Assembly: GCA_900544965.1 (NCBI GenBank)
Contig: UQXE01000007.1
Location: forward strand, 3,860-67,859
Length of the DNA: 64,000 bases
DNA from: an uncultured Eubacteriales bacterium
GTDB taxonomy: Bacteria; Bacillota; Clostridia; Christensenellales; CAG-138
Reading direction: 5' to 3'
The stretch's first letter is position 1; the number at the start of each line of letters is the position of its first letter. The position numbers and the translations under genes are program-made. The notes under the pieces were generated by a model. The model saw nothing but the letters and a program-made list of their open reading frames with translations, ran no database searches and was not told the origin of the DNA. Shown here one piece after another: positions 19,443-28,098 of the stretch.

Positions 19443-19485
19443 AAACGTACGGCGGTTAATCCCGCCGTACGTTTATTCATATTTC
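19443..19485 (+). terminator. Terminator between the two peptide-binding protein genes
   Basis: A 13-base stem, AAACGTACGGCGG (19443-19455) with CCGCCGTACGTTT (19462-19474), and a six-base loop, followed by an AT-rich run. Confidence 0.65.
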
Positions 19486-19551
19486 ATTGTAATATTGCCA
19501 GCGTCTTGAATAAATTGTTAGAATTAAAGTAACGTTATTAAGAGGTAAAAA

Positions 19552-21651
19552 ATGAAACGCATAACAGATTTGATATTGACAATACTCATATTAGTATTCT
19601 TAACCGCATGCAAGCCTGTTGCAGACGAACCTAAATGCAGTCTCGCACAGCCGCCGTCTCCAACTCAGGCAATGGAAACCCCTGAAGCTACTCAGGCTTC
19701 GCCTTCCGGTGAATTGACCATAGGTTTGTTCTATGAAATTTTTGATGATTGGGAGTACTACTGGAATTATCATCAGATGATCCATCCAAACGCGTTGGTT
19801 AACGCTTTAAATACGGTCACGCATAACAGGAACGGCGAATACATAATTGACCCCTACGTGGTAAAATCCGTGGATACGTCGCTGGACGCCGAAGGAAATA
19901 AAACCTTTACCTTTGAGATATGGGACGACCTTAAGTGGTCTAACGGCGATCCCATACGAGCGGAACACTTTGTTGCCAGCTTTCTCTTTTTCAATTCGCA
20001 TGTTATAAGGACGGGTATTAGCGGAATAGACTCTTATCTGGCAGGCTACAGTCAATATAAGGACGGGGAAAGCGATGTATTTGAAGGCGTCAGGCTATTG
20101 GACGAACATGTATTTTCCCTTACCGTTCCAGCTAAATATTTGCCTTATTATCATGAACTAAAGTATGTTGGAGCTGCCCCACTTTCAATAGATATGTGGT
20201 TGGGCGATGATTATGAAATAAAAGACGACGGAGAGGGCGCATATATCGCTTTAAACGGGGAACCGGCCTTTAGCGGCGTCGTGCTGCCATCCCCAACACC
20301 GATAGTTGATACGTATGAAGACGATATGGAAGCAGAGTCTACTGAACAGCCGGAGTTGACGGCAGAACCCACGGACGATGGATTAAGCCCAAAAATCAGG
20401 GCGCTTCTGGCAAGGGTAGAAGAAGCGAGACATATAGGAGCGGGACGAATAACGGCAGGGCCCTATATGATAGAGGAGTTTGATCCCAATTATTGTGTAC
20501 TAACCGTAAATCCATATTATAAGGGGAACTTTGAAGGCCAAAAACCAAATATTAAAAACATTGTTTTTAAAAATATAGGCGATGACGGCTATATAAATAT
20601 TAAAAACTCAATCAATGCTGGTAAGATAGATTTATTAATCAAGGTTTTTTCTGATATGGAAATAGAGACAAACCTGATAAATTCGGCAATATCAGGCGAA
20701 TTAAACTACAAATCCTATAACAGGTCGGGCATGGGCAAATTACAGCTTCAGTGCGATTTCGGACCTACGCAGTTTGTAAAGGTACGTCAGGCACTGGCAT
20801 GCCTTATAGACAGAAACGCCTATAAAAACGAGTTCTGCGGCCATGGCGTAATCTTTAATGCGCCGTACTGTGACGATATGTGGATGTATGCTCAAAACCG
20901 TGAGGAACTGGAGACAAGGCTTGACGATTACGCCTTTGACTATGACCGGGCTGTCGGATTGCTGGAAAGTGACGGCTGGGTGCTCGACGAGAAGGGAAAG
21001 GAGTACCCTGGAGAGGGAATAAGATACAAGGAGGTCACGAAGCAGGAAGCCGGCAATTACGAACATAATATCAAGCTGAAGGATGGACGGATACTCATGC
21101 CGTTGATTATAGAAAGAGCTGATACCTCCTCTTGTATGGTTCGCGACTATCTATATGAATATATTCATACTAATGAATGGATTGAATCAGCGGGTATGAA
21201 GATCAACGCTGTTCACATGGACTTCAGCGAGACACTTAACTATATGTACAGGGATGAAAGCGCGGGCAAGAAATATGGCATACCAAAATTTGGGCTTTAC
21301 AACCTTGCTATGAACTACAGTATGCTCTATGATTTCTCGTATGAGTACGCGACTGAGGATCGTAAAGGCAATGACAATTATATCTTCGACGAGCAGTTGA
21401 GCAAGCTTGCATATGATATGGTTTACAGCGTTGAACCGGGGGACAGGGAACGGTTCAGTGATATATGGGTTGAGTTCATAGTCAGATGGAATGAATTGCT
21501 GCCCGATATACCGATGTATTCAAATACATACTATGACATACATAGCTCAAGATTGAAGGATTATGATGTAAATACCTTCTGGGATTGGTCTGATCAACTG
21601 TTATACTGTACAGTTGACGAGCAATATATGATTGGGAAGAACATTTTATGA
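19552..21651 (+). CDS. Second peptide-binding lipoprotein, paralogue of the preceding gene
   Basis: Solute-binding family 5 lipoprotein with lipobox LTAC (Cys20), 699 residues. It shares many segments with the upstream protein, for example CDFGPTQFVKVRQALA, DGWVLDEKGKEYPG and RFSDIWVEFIVRWNELLPDI, so the two arose by duplication. It differs by an extra acidic Pro/Thr-rich insertion around residues 245-285. Base composition is more AT-rich than the first copy, hinting at lower expression or faster drift. It probably offers a second peptide specificity for the same permease. Confidence 0.9.
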   Translation: MKRITDLILTILILVFLTACKPVADEPKCSLAQPPSPTQAMETPEATQASPSGELTIGLFYEIFDDWEYYWNYHQMIHPNALVNALNTVTHNRNGEYIIDPYVVKSVDTSLDAEGNKTFTFEIWDDLKWSNGDPIRAEHFVASFLFFNSHVIRTGISGIDSYLAGYSQYKDGESDVFEGVRLLDEHVFSLTVPAKYLPYYHELKYVGAAPLSIDMWLGDDYEIKDDGEGAYIALNGEPAFSGVVLPSPTPIVDTYEDDMEAESTEQPELTAEPTDDGLSPKIRALLARVEEARHIGAGRITAGPYMIEEFDPNYCVLTVNPYYKGNFEGQKPNIKNIVFKNIGDDGYINIKNSINAGKIDLLIKVFSDMEIETNLINSAISGELNYKSYNRSGMGKLQLQCDFGPTQFVKVRQALACLIDRNAYKNEFCGHGVIFNAPYCDDMWMYAQNREELETRLDDYAFDYDRAVGLLESDGWVLDEKGKEYPGEGIRYKEVTKQEAGNYEHNIKLKDGRILMPLIIERADTSSCMVRDYLYEYIHTNEWIESAGMKINAVHMDFSETLNYMYRDESAGKKYGIPKFGLYNLAMNYSMLYDFSYEYATEDRKGNDNYIFDEQLSKLAYDMVYSVEPGDRERFSDIWVEFIVRWNELLPDIPMYSNTYYDIHSSRLKDYDVNTFWDWSDQLLYCTVDEQYMIGKNIL

Positions 21652-21933
21652 CATACTTTCGCCAATTTTTTTGGTAATAAGTTGTTGCAAATTATATGAA
21701 ACTTTTAGTAGATTAAATGAAATTAATGCAATAAATAGCAATATGACAAATATCTACATAGGTAAATAATTATACATAGATTAAACTGGTTTAAAGCGTG
21801 CTCATATAAGCTTAGGAATAACAGCCTGAAAACCAGTTAAATACGGGATAAAAGACTATTATTTGATTTAAGATACGGGAGGCGAAAAAAATCGATAAGC
21901 AAAAAAGAGACTCGTAAAATGCTAAAAAAGCAC

Positions 21934-21962
21934 TTGACGACATGTAGTGAGAAAGGTATAAT
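21934..21962 (+). promoter_or_regulatory. Promoter of the oppBCDF operon
   Basis: TTGACG (21934-21939), 17-base spacer, TATAAT (21957-21962). It lies 229 bases before oppB, which implies a long leader. No gene is seen in 21652-22191. Confidence 0.65.
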
Positions 21963-22027
21963 ATATTTGAACTTTATGTTTGCTAAAGCTACATATTTAA
22001 TGATATAATATGTGGCAATCGAAGACG

Positions 22028-22153
22028 AATCCTGACGAATTGACATAGTTGAGACATCAATGAAAATTCTCAGGATTTTACTTCAACACAGGTCATTTAT
22101 ATATGGAGTTCATATATAAAATGACGAAATACATTCTACCGTGTATTTCCGTC
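22028..22153 (+). promoter_or_regulatory. Structured leader of oppBCDF with three hairpins
   Basis: Hairpin 1 pairs AATCCTGA (22028-22035) with TCAGGATT (22070-22077) and is followed by TTTTAC. Hairpin 2 pairs GTCATTTATATATG (22092-22105) with 22111-22125. Hairpin 3 pairs GACGAAATACA (22123-22133) with 22142-22153. Hairpins 2 and 3 share the bases GAC at 22123-22125, so they compete. This could be an attenuator or a regulatory leader; I do not recognise a known riboswitch. Confidence 0.4.
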
Positions 22154-22191
22154 AAACAAAAAGTAAGTAAGTAAGGAAGGTTGGTGAAAAG

Positions 22192-23178
22192 ATGGTCAAG
22201 TATATTTTAAAACGTCTTGTATACGTTGTGGTAGTATTTGTAATACTATCATTTCTGATGTTTTTCTTGTACAATTTGACCCCAGGTGACCCAGTCCGCG
22301 ACATGCTCGAACCACAAAAGGACAAGATGACTCCAGAGGAGTATAGGATAGAGTATGAACGGTTAACCGCTCAGCTAGGTCTTGATAAGCCAATGGTTGT
22401 TCAGTATTGGAAGTGGTTTACAAATCTGCTTCAGGGAGACTTTGGTTACTCGTCATATTACAGGGACGCTGTAGTGAATCATCTAGCAGGGCCGGTTCAG
22501 AACACGTTGTTTTTGAACATCGTTACTACGATATTGGCGCTGGGAATAACGATTCCATTGGGTATTAAGTGCGCTATAAAGAAAAACTCGCTGCTTGACA
22601 AATCTACACAGGTTGTTACGATAGTTGGAATAAGTATTCCGATTTACATTACAGCGTTGGTTTTCATCTATTTCTTCGCTATATTGCTCGGGATATTCCC
22701 TCCAGGCGGAATAAAGACTCCAGGAAGCCAGTATGTAGGCATGAGGGCGTTTACCGATAAGCTTTACTATATGTCGCTGCCTATCATAGTAGCTACGTTT
22801 AACTCACTGGGCAGTACATTCAGATATGTACGTGCCGCGATGATAACGGAGTTGAGCCAGGACTATATTAGGACAGCTAGGGCAAAGGGCGTACGTGAGA
22901 AGGTTGTCATATACAGCCACGCATGGAGAAACGCTTTATTGCCAATAATTACAATTCTTATCAGCTGGTTTACAACCCTGCTCAGCGGCTGGGCGATACT
23001 TGAACAGATGTTCCTGCTGCAGGGCGTGGGCCAGATAATGATTCTTGGCCTTAACAACAAGGACTACCAGTTGGTTCTTGCCATGCAGATGGTATTCGTG
23101 GTTATATCGCTTGTAAGCCGTTTGATAACCGACTTGAGCTACGGCCTTGTAGATCCGCGCGTCAGGGTTGACAAATAA
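22192..23178 (+). CDS. oppB: Oligopeptide ABC transporter permease OppB
   Basis: Inner-membrane permease half of the peptide importer, 328 residues. The first helix follows MVKYILKRLVYVVVVFVILSF, quoted in part; the conserved NLTPGDPVRDML segment and the EAA-type loop (TARAKGVREKVVIYSHAWRN) that contacts the ATPases are present. It ends with LVDPRVRVDK as expected. GGTTGGTG before the ATG is a weak site. The stop is 17 bases before oppC. Confidence 0.95.
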   Translation: MVKYILKRLVYVVVVFVILSFLMFFLYNLTPGDPVRDMLEPQKDKMTPEEYRIEYERLTAQLGLDKPMVVQYWKWFTNLLQGDFGYSSYYRDAVVNHLAGPVQNTLFLNIVTTILALGITIPLGIKCAIKKNSLLDKSTQVVTIVGISIPIYITALVFIYFFAILLGIFPPGGIKTPGSQYVGMRAFTDKLYYMSLPIIVATFNSLGSTFRYVRAAMITELSQDYIRTARAKGVREKVVIYSHAWRNALLPIITILISWFTTLLSGWAILEQMFLLQGVGQIMILGLNNKDYQLVLAMQMVFVVISLVSRLITDLSYGLVDPRVRVDK

Positions 23179-23195
23179 CAGGGGAGGACATAAAA

Positions 23196-25040
23196 ATGAG
23201 CGAAATAAAAACAGAAAAGAAAAAGCGTTCTAGACTCCTCACCTGGTTCAGAAGAGGATTCTTTGGAACAAAAAAGGAAATGAGCATATTCGAGGAAGAG
23301 CAGATACAGGGGCCGATCCGCACGATTATTTCCAATTTCAGGCGGAAAAAGCCGGCTATGTTCGGACTTATAATGTTCGCGATAATCTTTTTGACAGTAG
23401 TAATTGGACCTATATTCTCACCATTGGACCTGTCATACGTGGAGAATGCGCATACCAACATGCCTCCAGGGTTCAGTATGCTTTCAGTGCCCGGTGAACT
23501 CAAAGGCAATGTTAAGGACATCGGCATTGGCAACAGCTTCTCCGTAGGCCTGTCAAATGACGGGGACCTGTATGTATGGGGCAATACCGCGATCACAAAC
23601 TCGATTGATATTGCCGATATACCGGATGAGATCAGAAATGCAAATATAGTGGATCTTGCCGTTGGCAACGACCACGCGCTTGCCATAGACGACGCAGGAC
23701 GTATATATGTCTGGGGCAACACGCGCCAGGGGCAGGATAAAATTCCAGAAGAGGTTCAGAACCTTCCATATGACCAGATCAAAAAGGTCATCGCAGGCAA
23801 TCAGTGTTCAGGCGTTCTTACGGTTGACGGCTACCTCTATCTCTGGGGTAACACTAGGACGCAGGATGTCAAGCTTAAGGAAGAGTATCAGGGACGGATC
23901 AAGGACTTTGAATTCACCGGATTCGAATACATGGTCATTCTTGACGACGACACCGTAGCCTATACGGGGTTTAAAAATGATACTGCGTTTATATCATCGT
24001 ATCCTAAGGAGCTGGAAGGCAAAACGGTAGTCGACATAGCAACGACGAACAACGCTGTGGCGGCGCTTACATCAGCCGGAGAGGTTTACGTATGGGGTAC
24101 TGATACAAACATACTTATTCCTCCGGAGCATGAGAGCAAGTTTGTCGAGATCTATGGCGGCCGGCATCATTTGATTGCCAAGATGGAAAATGGCGATTAT
24201 ATCGGCTGGGGCAAGGATAACTTCAAACAGTCGTCAGTTCCTGATAAAGTAAATAATTCGGATATTGAAAACATATATGTAGGCGGTTTTTATAACTATG
24301 CCGTTACATCGGAAGGCGAAATAGTAACATGGGGCCTCAAGGGTTATCTGCTGGGAACGGATGAATTTGGCAGAGACATACTCAACAGGCTGCTCAACGG
24401 CGGTTTTACGACGATGACGGTAGGCGCTGTAGCGGTTATCATCAGTACTGTGCTGGGCGTTATACTGGGCGGACTTGCCGGATACTTCGGCGGCATGGTG
24501 GATATGTTCATCATGCGTGTCTCGGAGGTTGTAGGAAGTATTCCGTCGCTGCCGCTGCTCTTAATTCTATCGTCCATAATAGGCCAGTTGCTGCCACCAT
24601 CTCAAAAGATGTATCTAGTCATGATTGTGCTAGGCGTGGTCGGCTGGACCGGCTTGTGCGTCCTGGTTCGCGCCGAGGTACTCCGCGGCCGTGAGCAGGA
24701 GTATGTAACCGCGGCCAAGGCCATGGGCGTAAAAGAGAGCAAGATAGTTTTCAAACATATAGTACCGAACGTAATTTCTACTATCATAGTCAACGCTACG
24801 CTCAGCTTTGCTGGCATGATGCTTACGGAATCCGGACTCGCGTTCCTTGGATTCGGCATTGCTCCTCCGCAGCCGACATGGGGAAATATGCTTACGGGCG
24901 CCAATGACAGCGTTGTTATTCAGAATTACTGGTGGAGATGGGTATTCACCTCAATCGTATTCGGTCTATGTACTGTCAGCATAAACCTGATGGGCGACGG
25001 CCTGCGCGACGCAATGGATCCCAGATCCGCTGAAAGGTAA
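23196..25040 (+). CDS. oppC: OppC permease with a seven-repeat RCC1-type propeller inserted in its first extracytoplasmic loop
   Basis: Second permease half, 614 residues versus about 300 for normal OppC. Residues 1-100 hold the cytoplasmic N-terminus and first membrane helix (FGLIMFAIIFLTVVIGPIFS, about 56-75). Residues 103-381 contain seven RCC1-like repeats, each close to GNxHxxALxxxGxxYVWGN, starting near residues 105, 151, 195, 235, 278, 316 and 357. Then the normal OppC sequence resumes with YLLGTDEFGRDILNRLL, further membrane helices and the EAA loop (TAAKAMGVKESKIVFKH). The permease parts flank the insertion without gap or frameshift. In OppC topology this loop faces outside, so the propeller should sit next to the binding-protein dock. 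Its role is not known. Confidence 0.93.
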   Translation: MSEIKTEKKKRSRLLTWFRRGFFGTKKEMSIFEEEQIQGPIRTIISNFRRKKPAMFGLIMFAIIFLTVVIGPIFSPLDLSYVENAHTNMPPGFSMLSVPGELKGNVKDIGIGNSFSVGLSNDGDLYVWGNTAITNSIDIADIPDEIRNANIVDLAVGNDHALAIDDAGRIYVWGNTRQGQDKIPEEVQNLPYDQIKKVIAGNQCSGVLTVDGYLYLWGNTRTQDVKLKEEYQGRIKDFEFTGFEYMVILDDDTVAYTGFKNDTAFISSYPKELEGKTVVDIATTNNAVAALTSAGEVYVWGTDTNILIPPEHESKFVEIYGGRHHLIAKMENGDYIGWGKDNFKQSSVPDKVNNSDIENIYVGGFYNYAVTSEGEIVTWGLKGYLLGTDEFGRDILNRLLNGGFTTMTVGAVAVIISTVLGVILGGLAGYFGGMVDMFIMRVSEVVGSIPSLPLLLILSSIIGQLLPPSQKMYLVMIVLGVVGWTGLCVLVRAEVLRGREQEYVTAAKAMGVKESKIVFKHIVPNVISTIIVNATLSFAGMMLTESGLAFLGFGIAPPQPTWGNMLTGANDSVVIQNYWWRWVFTSIVFGLCTVSINLMGDGLRDAMDPRSAER

Positions 25041-25054
25041 GGGGGTAGAGATAA

Positions 25055-26056
25055 ATGGCATTGCTTGAAATGAAAAATCTAAAGACCTTCTTCACCACAA
25101 AAAGAGGCACGGTCAAGGCTGTCAACGGGGTTTCCTACAACGTTGAATTAGGAAAAACGCTTGGTGTAGTTGGTGAATCGGGGTCTGGAAAAAGCGTTGC
25201 GGCTATGAGTATGCTGCAGCTGCTAGACGGCAACGGATATATTGAAAGCGGTGAAATACTGTTTGAAGGGGTTGATCTTACAAAGCTGTCCATTGAGGAT
25301 ATGTACCATGTAAGAGGAAATGACATATCAGTCATATTCCAGGAGCCTATGACAAGCCTTAACCCTGTATTTACGGTAGAAAGGCAGCTTTCAGAGCCGT
25401 TTATGATCCACCAGGGCATGAACAAAAAAGAAGCTGCGGCACATGTCGTTGAGATGCTTGCCGACGTTAAAATACCCAATCCGGATGTCGTTGCCAAACA
25501 ATATCCGCATCAGCTTTCAGGAGGAATGCGGCAGCGCGTTATGATTGCAATGGCGCTCGCGTGCAGGCCCAAGCTTCTGATCGCTGATGAGCCGACAACA
25601 GCGCTTGACGTTACGATTCAGGCTCAGATTCTGAGACTTATGAATGACCTTAAGAGGGAAAAGGGCACTTCAATACTGTTTATAACCCATGATCTTGGCG
25701 TTATAAACCAGATGGCTGACGATGTAGCGGTTATGTATTGCGGCCAGGTAGTGGAAATGGCTCCTGTAGAGGACATTTTCGACCGCAGTAATATTTACTC
25801 GCATCCATACACAGAGGGCCTGATGTTCTCAATCCCGAGACTTGACACGCCGGTAAATGAGCGGCTGGACGCCATTCCGGGATCGGTGCCTCATCCGTTG
25901 GATTTGCCAAAGGGCTGCAAATTTGCGCCGCGTTGCAAATATGCTACGAAGCGTTGTGAAGCGGAAGAACCTGAAATGCTACAGGTAACCGAAAGGCAGC
26001 AGATCAGGTGCTTCTATCCTGAAAAGAAGGAGAGAATGAGCCGTGGAAGAAAATAA
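25055..26056 (+). CDS. oppD: Oligopeptide ABC transporter ATPase OppD
   Basis: Cytoplasmic ATPase, 333 residues. Walker A is GESGSGKSV, the signature LSGGMRQR, Walker B LLIADEPTTALD, and the switch histidine FITHDLG. The C-terminal oligopeptide-transporter extension carries the cysteine cluster CKFAPRCKYATKRCEAEEP, typical of the iron-sulfur-like site in OppD/DppD. GGGGTAGAG precedes the start. It overlaps oppF by 14 bases. Confidence 0.96.
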   Translation: MALLEMKNLKTFFTTKRGTVKAVNGVSYNVELGKTLGVVGESGSGKSVAAMSMLQLLDGNGYIESGEILFEGVDLTKLSIEDMYHVRGNDISVIFQEPMTSLNPVFTVERQLSEPFMIHQGMNKKEAAAHVVEMLADVKIPNPDVVAKQYPHQLSGGMRQRVMIAMALACRPKLLIADEPTTALDVTIQAQILRLMNDLKREKGTSILFITHDLGVINQMADDVAVMYCGQVVEMAPVEDIFDRSNIYSHPYTEGLMFSIPRLDTPVNERLDAIPGSVPHPLDLPKGCKFAPRCKYATKRCEAEEPEMLQVTERQQIRCFYPEKKERMSRGRK

Positions 26057-27590
26057 AAAAGTTCTGCTCCGCATCAGCAACCTTAAACAGTACTTCCCGA
26101 TCAAGGGCGGCAGATTTGTTAAGGCTAATGATGGAATAAGCATCAATATCTACGAGGGTGAAACGTTTGGATTGGTTGGCGAGTCCGGCTGCGGAAAATC
26201 GACGCTTGGCCGTACCCTGCTCCAGCTGTACAAACAGACGGACGGGCGCACGATGTACTATGGACGTACGCTTGAAGAAATGGCTCCGAAATATGTGCAT
26301 GAGACGATCAGAACGCTGCACAAGAGGCGCCGTCAATATCATGACCTGCAGGCCAAGTATGAATCGATGAAGGCCGAATTCGACGGACTGAGCGAGACGG
26401 AACAGTTCCGCAAAGCGGATGAGCTTGCTGCGGCTAAAAAATCCGCCAATGACGCGTTCCTTGATGTAGCCAACATAATCGGAGGCCTCATGATCGTAGA
26501 TGATCTTACGCCGGTAATTCAGGTATACTCAAAGCTGTTCAGGCAGTTTACGAAGGTGCATGATATCAAGGCCGATCACTATGCTGTGGAAACACTGAAG
26601 AACGAGCTGGAATTCAGTCTGAAGGAAGCCCAGAATAATGGCGGAAATACAAAGGGACTGAAAGCAAAGCTGGATAAAATGAATGCAAAGCTTAAGATAG
26701 AAGAAGACAGGCTTAAGGAGGCGCACAACGCTGTTGAGGCAATACGTGGCGAAATCGAAGCCATGCGCAAGCCGTATGCCGGCAATGAAGAATTCGAACG
26801 TTTGGAGCAGTTCCGCGATGAGGGAATTGACCTTGCGCGCCTTACATACAACGAGATGCGGCACCTTAGGAGCGACATGCAGCTCATATTCCAGGATCCC
26901 TATTCTTCGCTCAATCCGCGTATGACGGTAGGTCAGATTGTCGGCGAAGGAATGCTGGCACACGGATATTTCAGGCGCAACGACGGCCGTATGCAGGAAG
27001 CCGTGCTTAAAACGATGGAAGACTGCGGACTGGCGCCGTACTTTGTGCATCGCTATCCTCACCAGTTCTCAGGCGGCCAACGCCAGCGTATAGGTATAGC
27101 CAGAGCTTTGGGAGTGCAACCCAAGTTTGTGGTATGTGACGAGGCTGTTTCAGCGCTTGACGTGTCGATTCAGTCCCAGATAATTAACCTTTTGCAGGAT
27201 CTTAAGGGCCAGCAGAACCTCACCTATATGTTCATTACGCATGACCTTTCGGTTGTTAAGTATATAAGCGACCGTATTGGAGTAATGTATCTTGGAAATA
27301 TGGTTGAGCTTGCGGATTCTGAGGAGATGTTCGCTAACCCTAGACATCCATATACGGAAGCGTTGCTGAACGCGATCCCGACGACCGATGCAAGGCGCGA
27401 ACTGGTTATACTAGAGGGCGATATACCCAGCCCTGTAAACCCGCCCAAGGGATGCAAGTTCCATACGCGCTGCAGATACTGCACCGAGATATGTGAACAT
27501 GTTACGCCGGAGATGATTGAGGTAAGGCCGAACCACTTTGTTGCCTGCCACCATATGATTGACAGCAAAAAGGATAAGGAAGAGTCCTGA
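26043..27590 (+). CDS. oppF: OppF ATPase with a coiled-coil insertion between Walker A and the Q-loop
   Basis: Partner ATPase of OppD, 515 residues against about 320-330 for the family. It starts with GTG. Walker A GESGCGKST is at 46-54, the Q-loop at Gln284 (LIFQDPYSSLNPR), the signature FSGGQRQR at 342-349, Walker B VVCDEA at 363-368 and the switch His in FITHDLS. Between residues about 81 and 268 lies an inserted helical stretch rich in Lys, Glu and Ala with heptad-like spacing (for example LKAKLDKMNAKLKIEEDRL). All catalytic motifs are intact, so the enzyme should be active. The C-terminal cysteine cluster CKFHTRCRYCTEIC is present. Confidence 0.93.
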   Translation: MEENKKVLLRISNLKQYFPIKGGRFVKANDGISINIYEGETFGLVGESGCGKSTLGRTLLQLYKQTDGRTMYYGRTLEEMAPKYVHETIRTLHKRRRQYHDLQAKYESMKAEFDGLSETEQFRKADELAAAKKSANDAFLDVANIIGGLMIVDDLTPVIQVYSKLFRQFTKVHDIKADHYAVETLKNELEFSLKEAQNNGGNTKGLKAKLDKMNAKLKIEEDRLKEAHNAVEAIRGEIEAMRKPYAGNEEFERLEQFRDEGIDLARLTYNEMRHLRSDMQLIFQDPYSSLNPRMTVGQIVGEGMLAHGYFRRNDGRMQEAVLKTMEDCGLAPYFVHRYPHQFSGGQRQRIGIARALGVQPKFVVCDEAVSALDVSIQSQIINLLQDLKGQQNLTYMFITHDLSVVKYISDRIGVMYLGNMVELADSEEMFANPRHPYTEALLNAIPTTDARRELVILEGDIPSPVNPPKGCKFHTRCRYCTEICEHVTPEMIEVRPNHFVACHHMIDSKKDKEES

Positions 27591-27654
27591 TTCGGTCAAC
27601 GGCGAATATGGCTTTAATACCTAATGCCAAGTTCCAGTGAAAGGAGATGAGAAC

Positions 27655-27951
27655 ATGCTCTTTGAAGACAAGATTGAACGCGCCATGGAGTATCGAAAGA
27701 ACGAAATGGTTCAGCAGGACAGCCCCGAAGAGAACAGGCAAAAGGAAGAACATATAGAGGCGTTCGATAATAAAAGCAAGCGTAAGCTTAAGAAGGTCAA
27801 GAAGGATGGCGATCTTAGCTCCATAATGGAAAAGGGCGACCTGAAGGCTATGATGATTTCAGCGTATCTAGTGCTGATGCCTGTAGCTATTGGAGTATTG
27901 CTGCTGATATGTGGCTTTACGTATTGGTTCTTCCTTAGAGGAACGTTTTAA
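27655..27951 (+). CDS. Small membrane-anchored protein at the end of the opp operon
   Basis: Ninety-eight residues. The first 70 are charged, lysine- and glutamate-rich and probably helical; one hydrophobic helix follows (about residues 70-93, VLMPVAIGVLLLICGFTYWF) and the chain ends with LRGTF. AAAGGAG supports the ATG at 27655; an in-frame GTG at 27637 lies inside that site. It follows oppF by 64 bases with no terminator between, so it is likely cotranscribed. I recognise no family. A cytoplasmic tail with a C-terminal anchor would suit a partner for the coiled coil of OppF, which is speculation. Confidence 0.7.
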   Translation: MLFEDKIERAMEYRKNEMVQQDSPEENRQKEEHIEAFDNKSKRKLKKVKKDGDLSSIMEKGDLKAMMISAYLVLMPVAIGVLLLICGFTYWFFLRGTF

Positions 27952-27986
27952 GACCAACTTACACCGACTAAACTTACTAACTAATG

Positions 27987-28018
27987 TGCGCCGCAGAGCA
28001 TAGCGTCCCTGCGGCGCA
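27987..28018 (+). terminator. Hairpin terminating the opp operon
   Basis: TGCGCCGCAG (27987-27996) pairs with CTGCGGCGCA (28009-28018), ten perfect pairs. No T-run follows. Confidence 0.5.
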
Positions 28019-28098
28019 TCAGTCTGTAATAACTAAGAAAATATACGCAGCCGTGTATGAAAAGCGGCTGATAATCCTTTTAATCAGGAGGATTAGAA

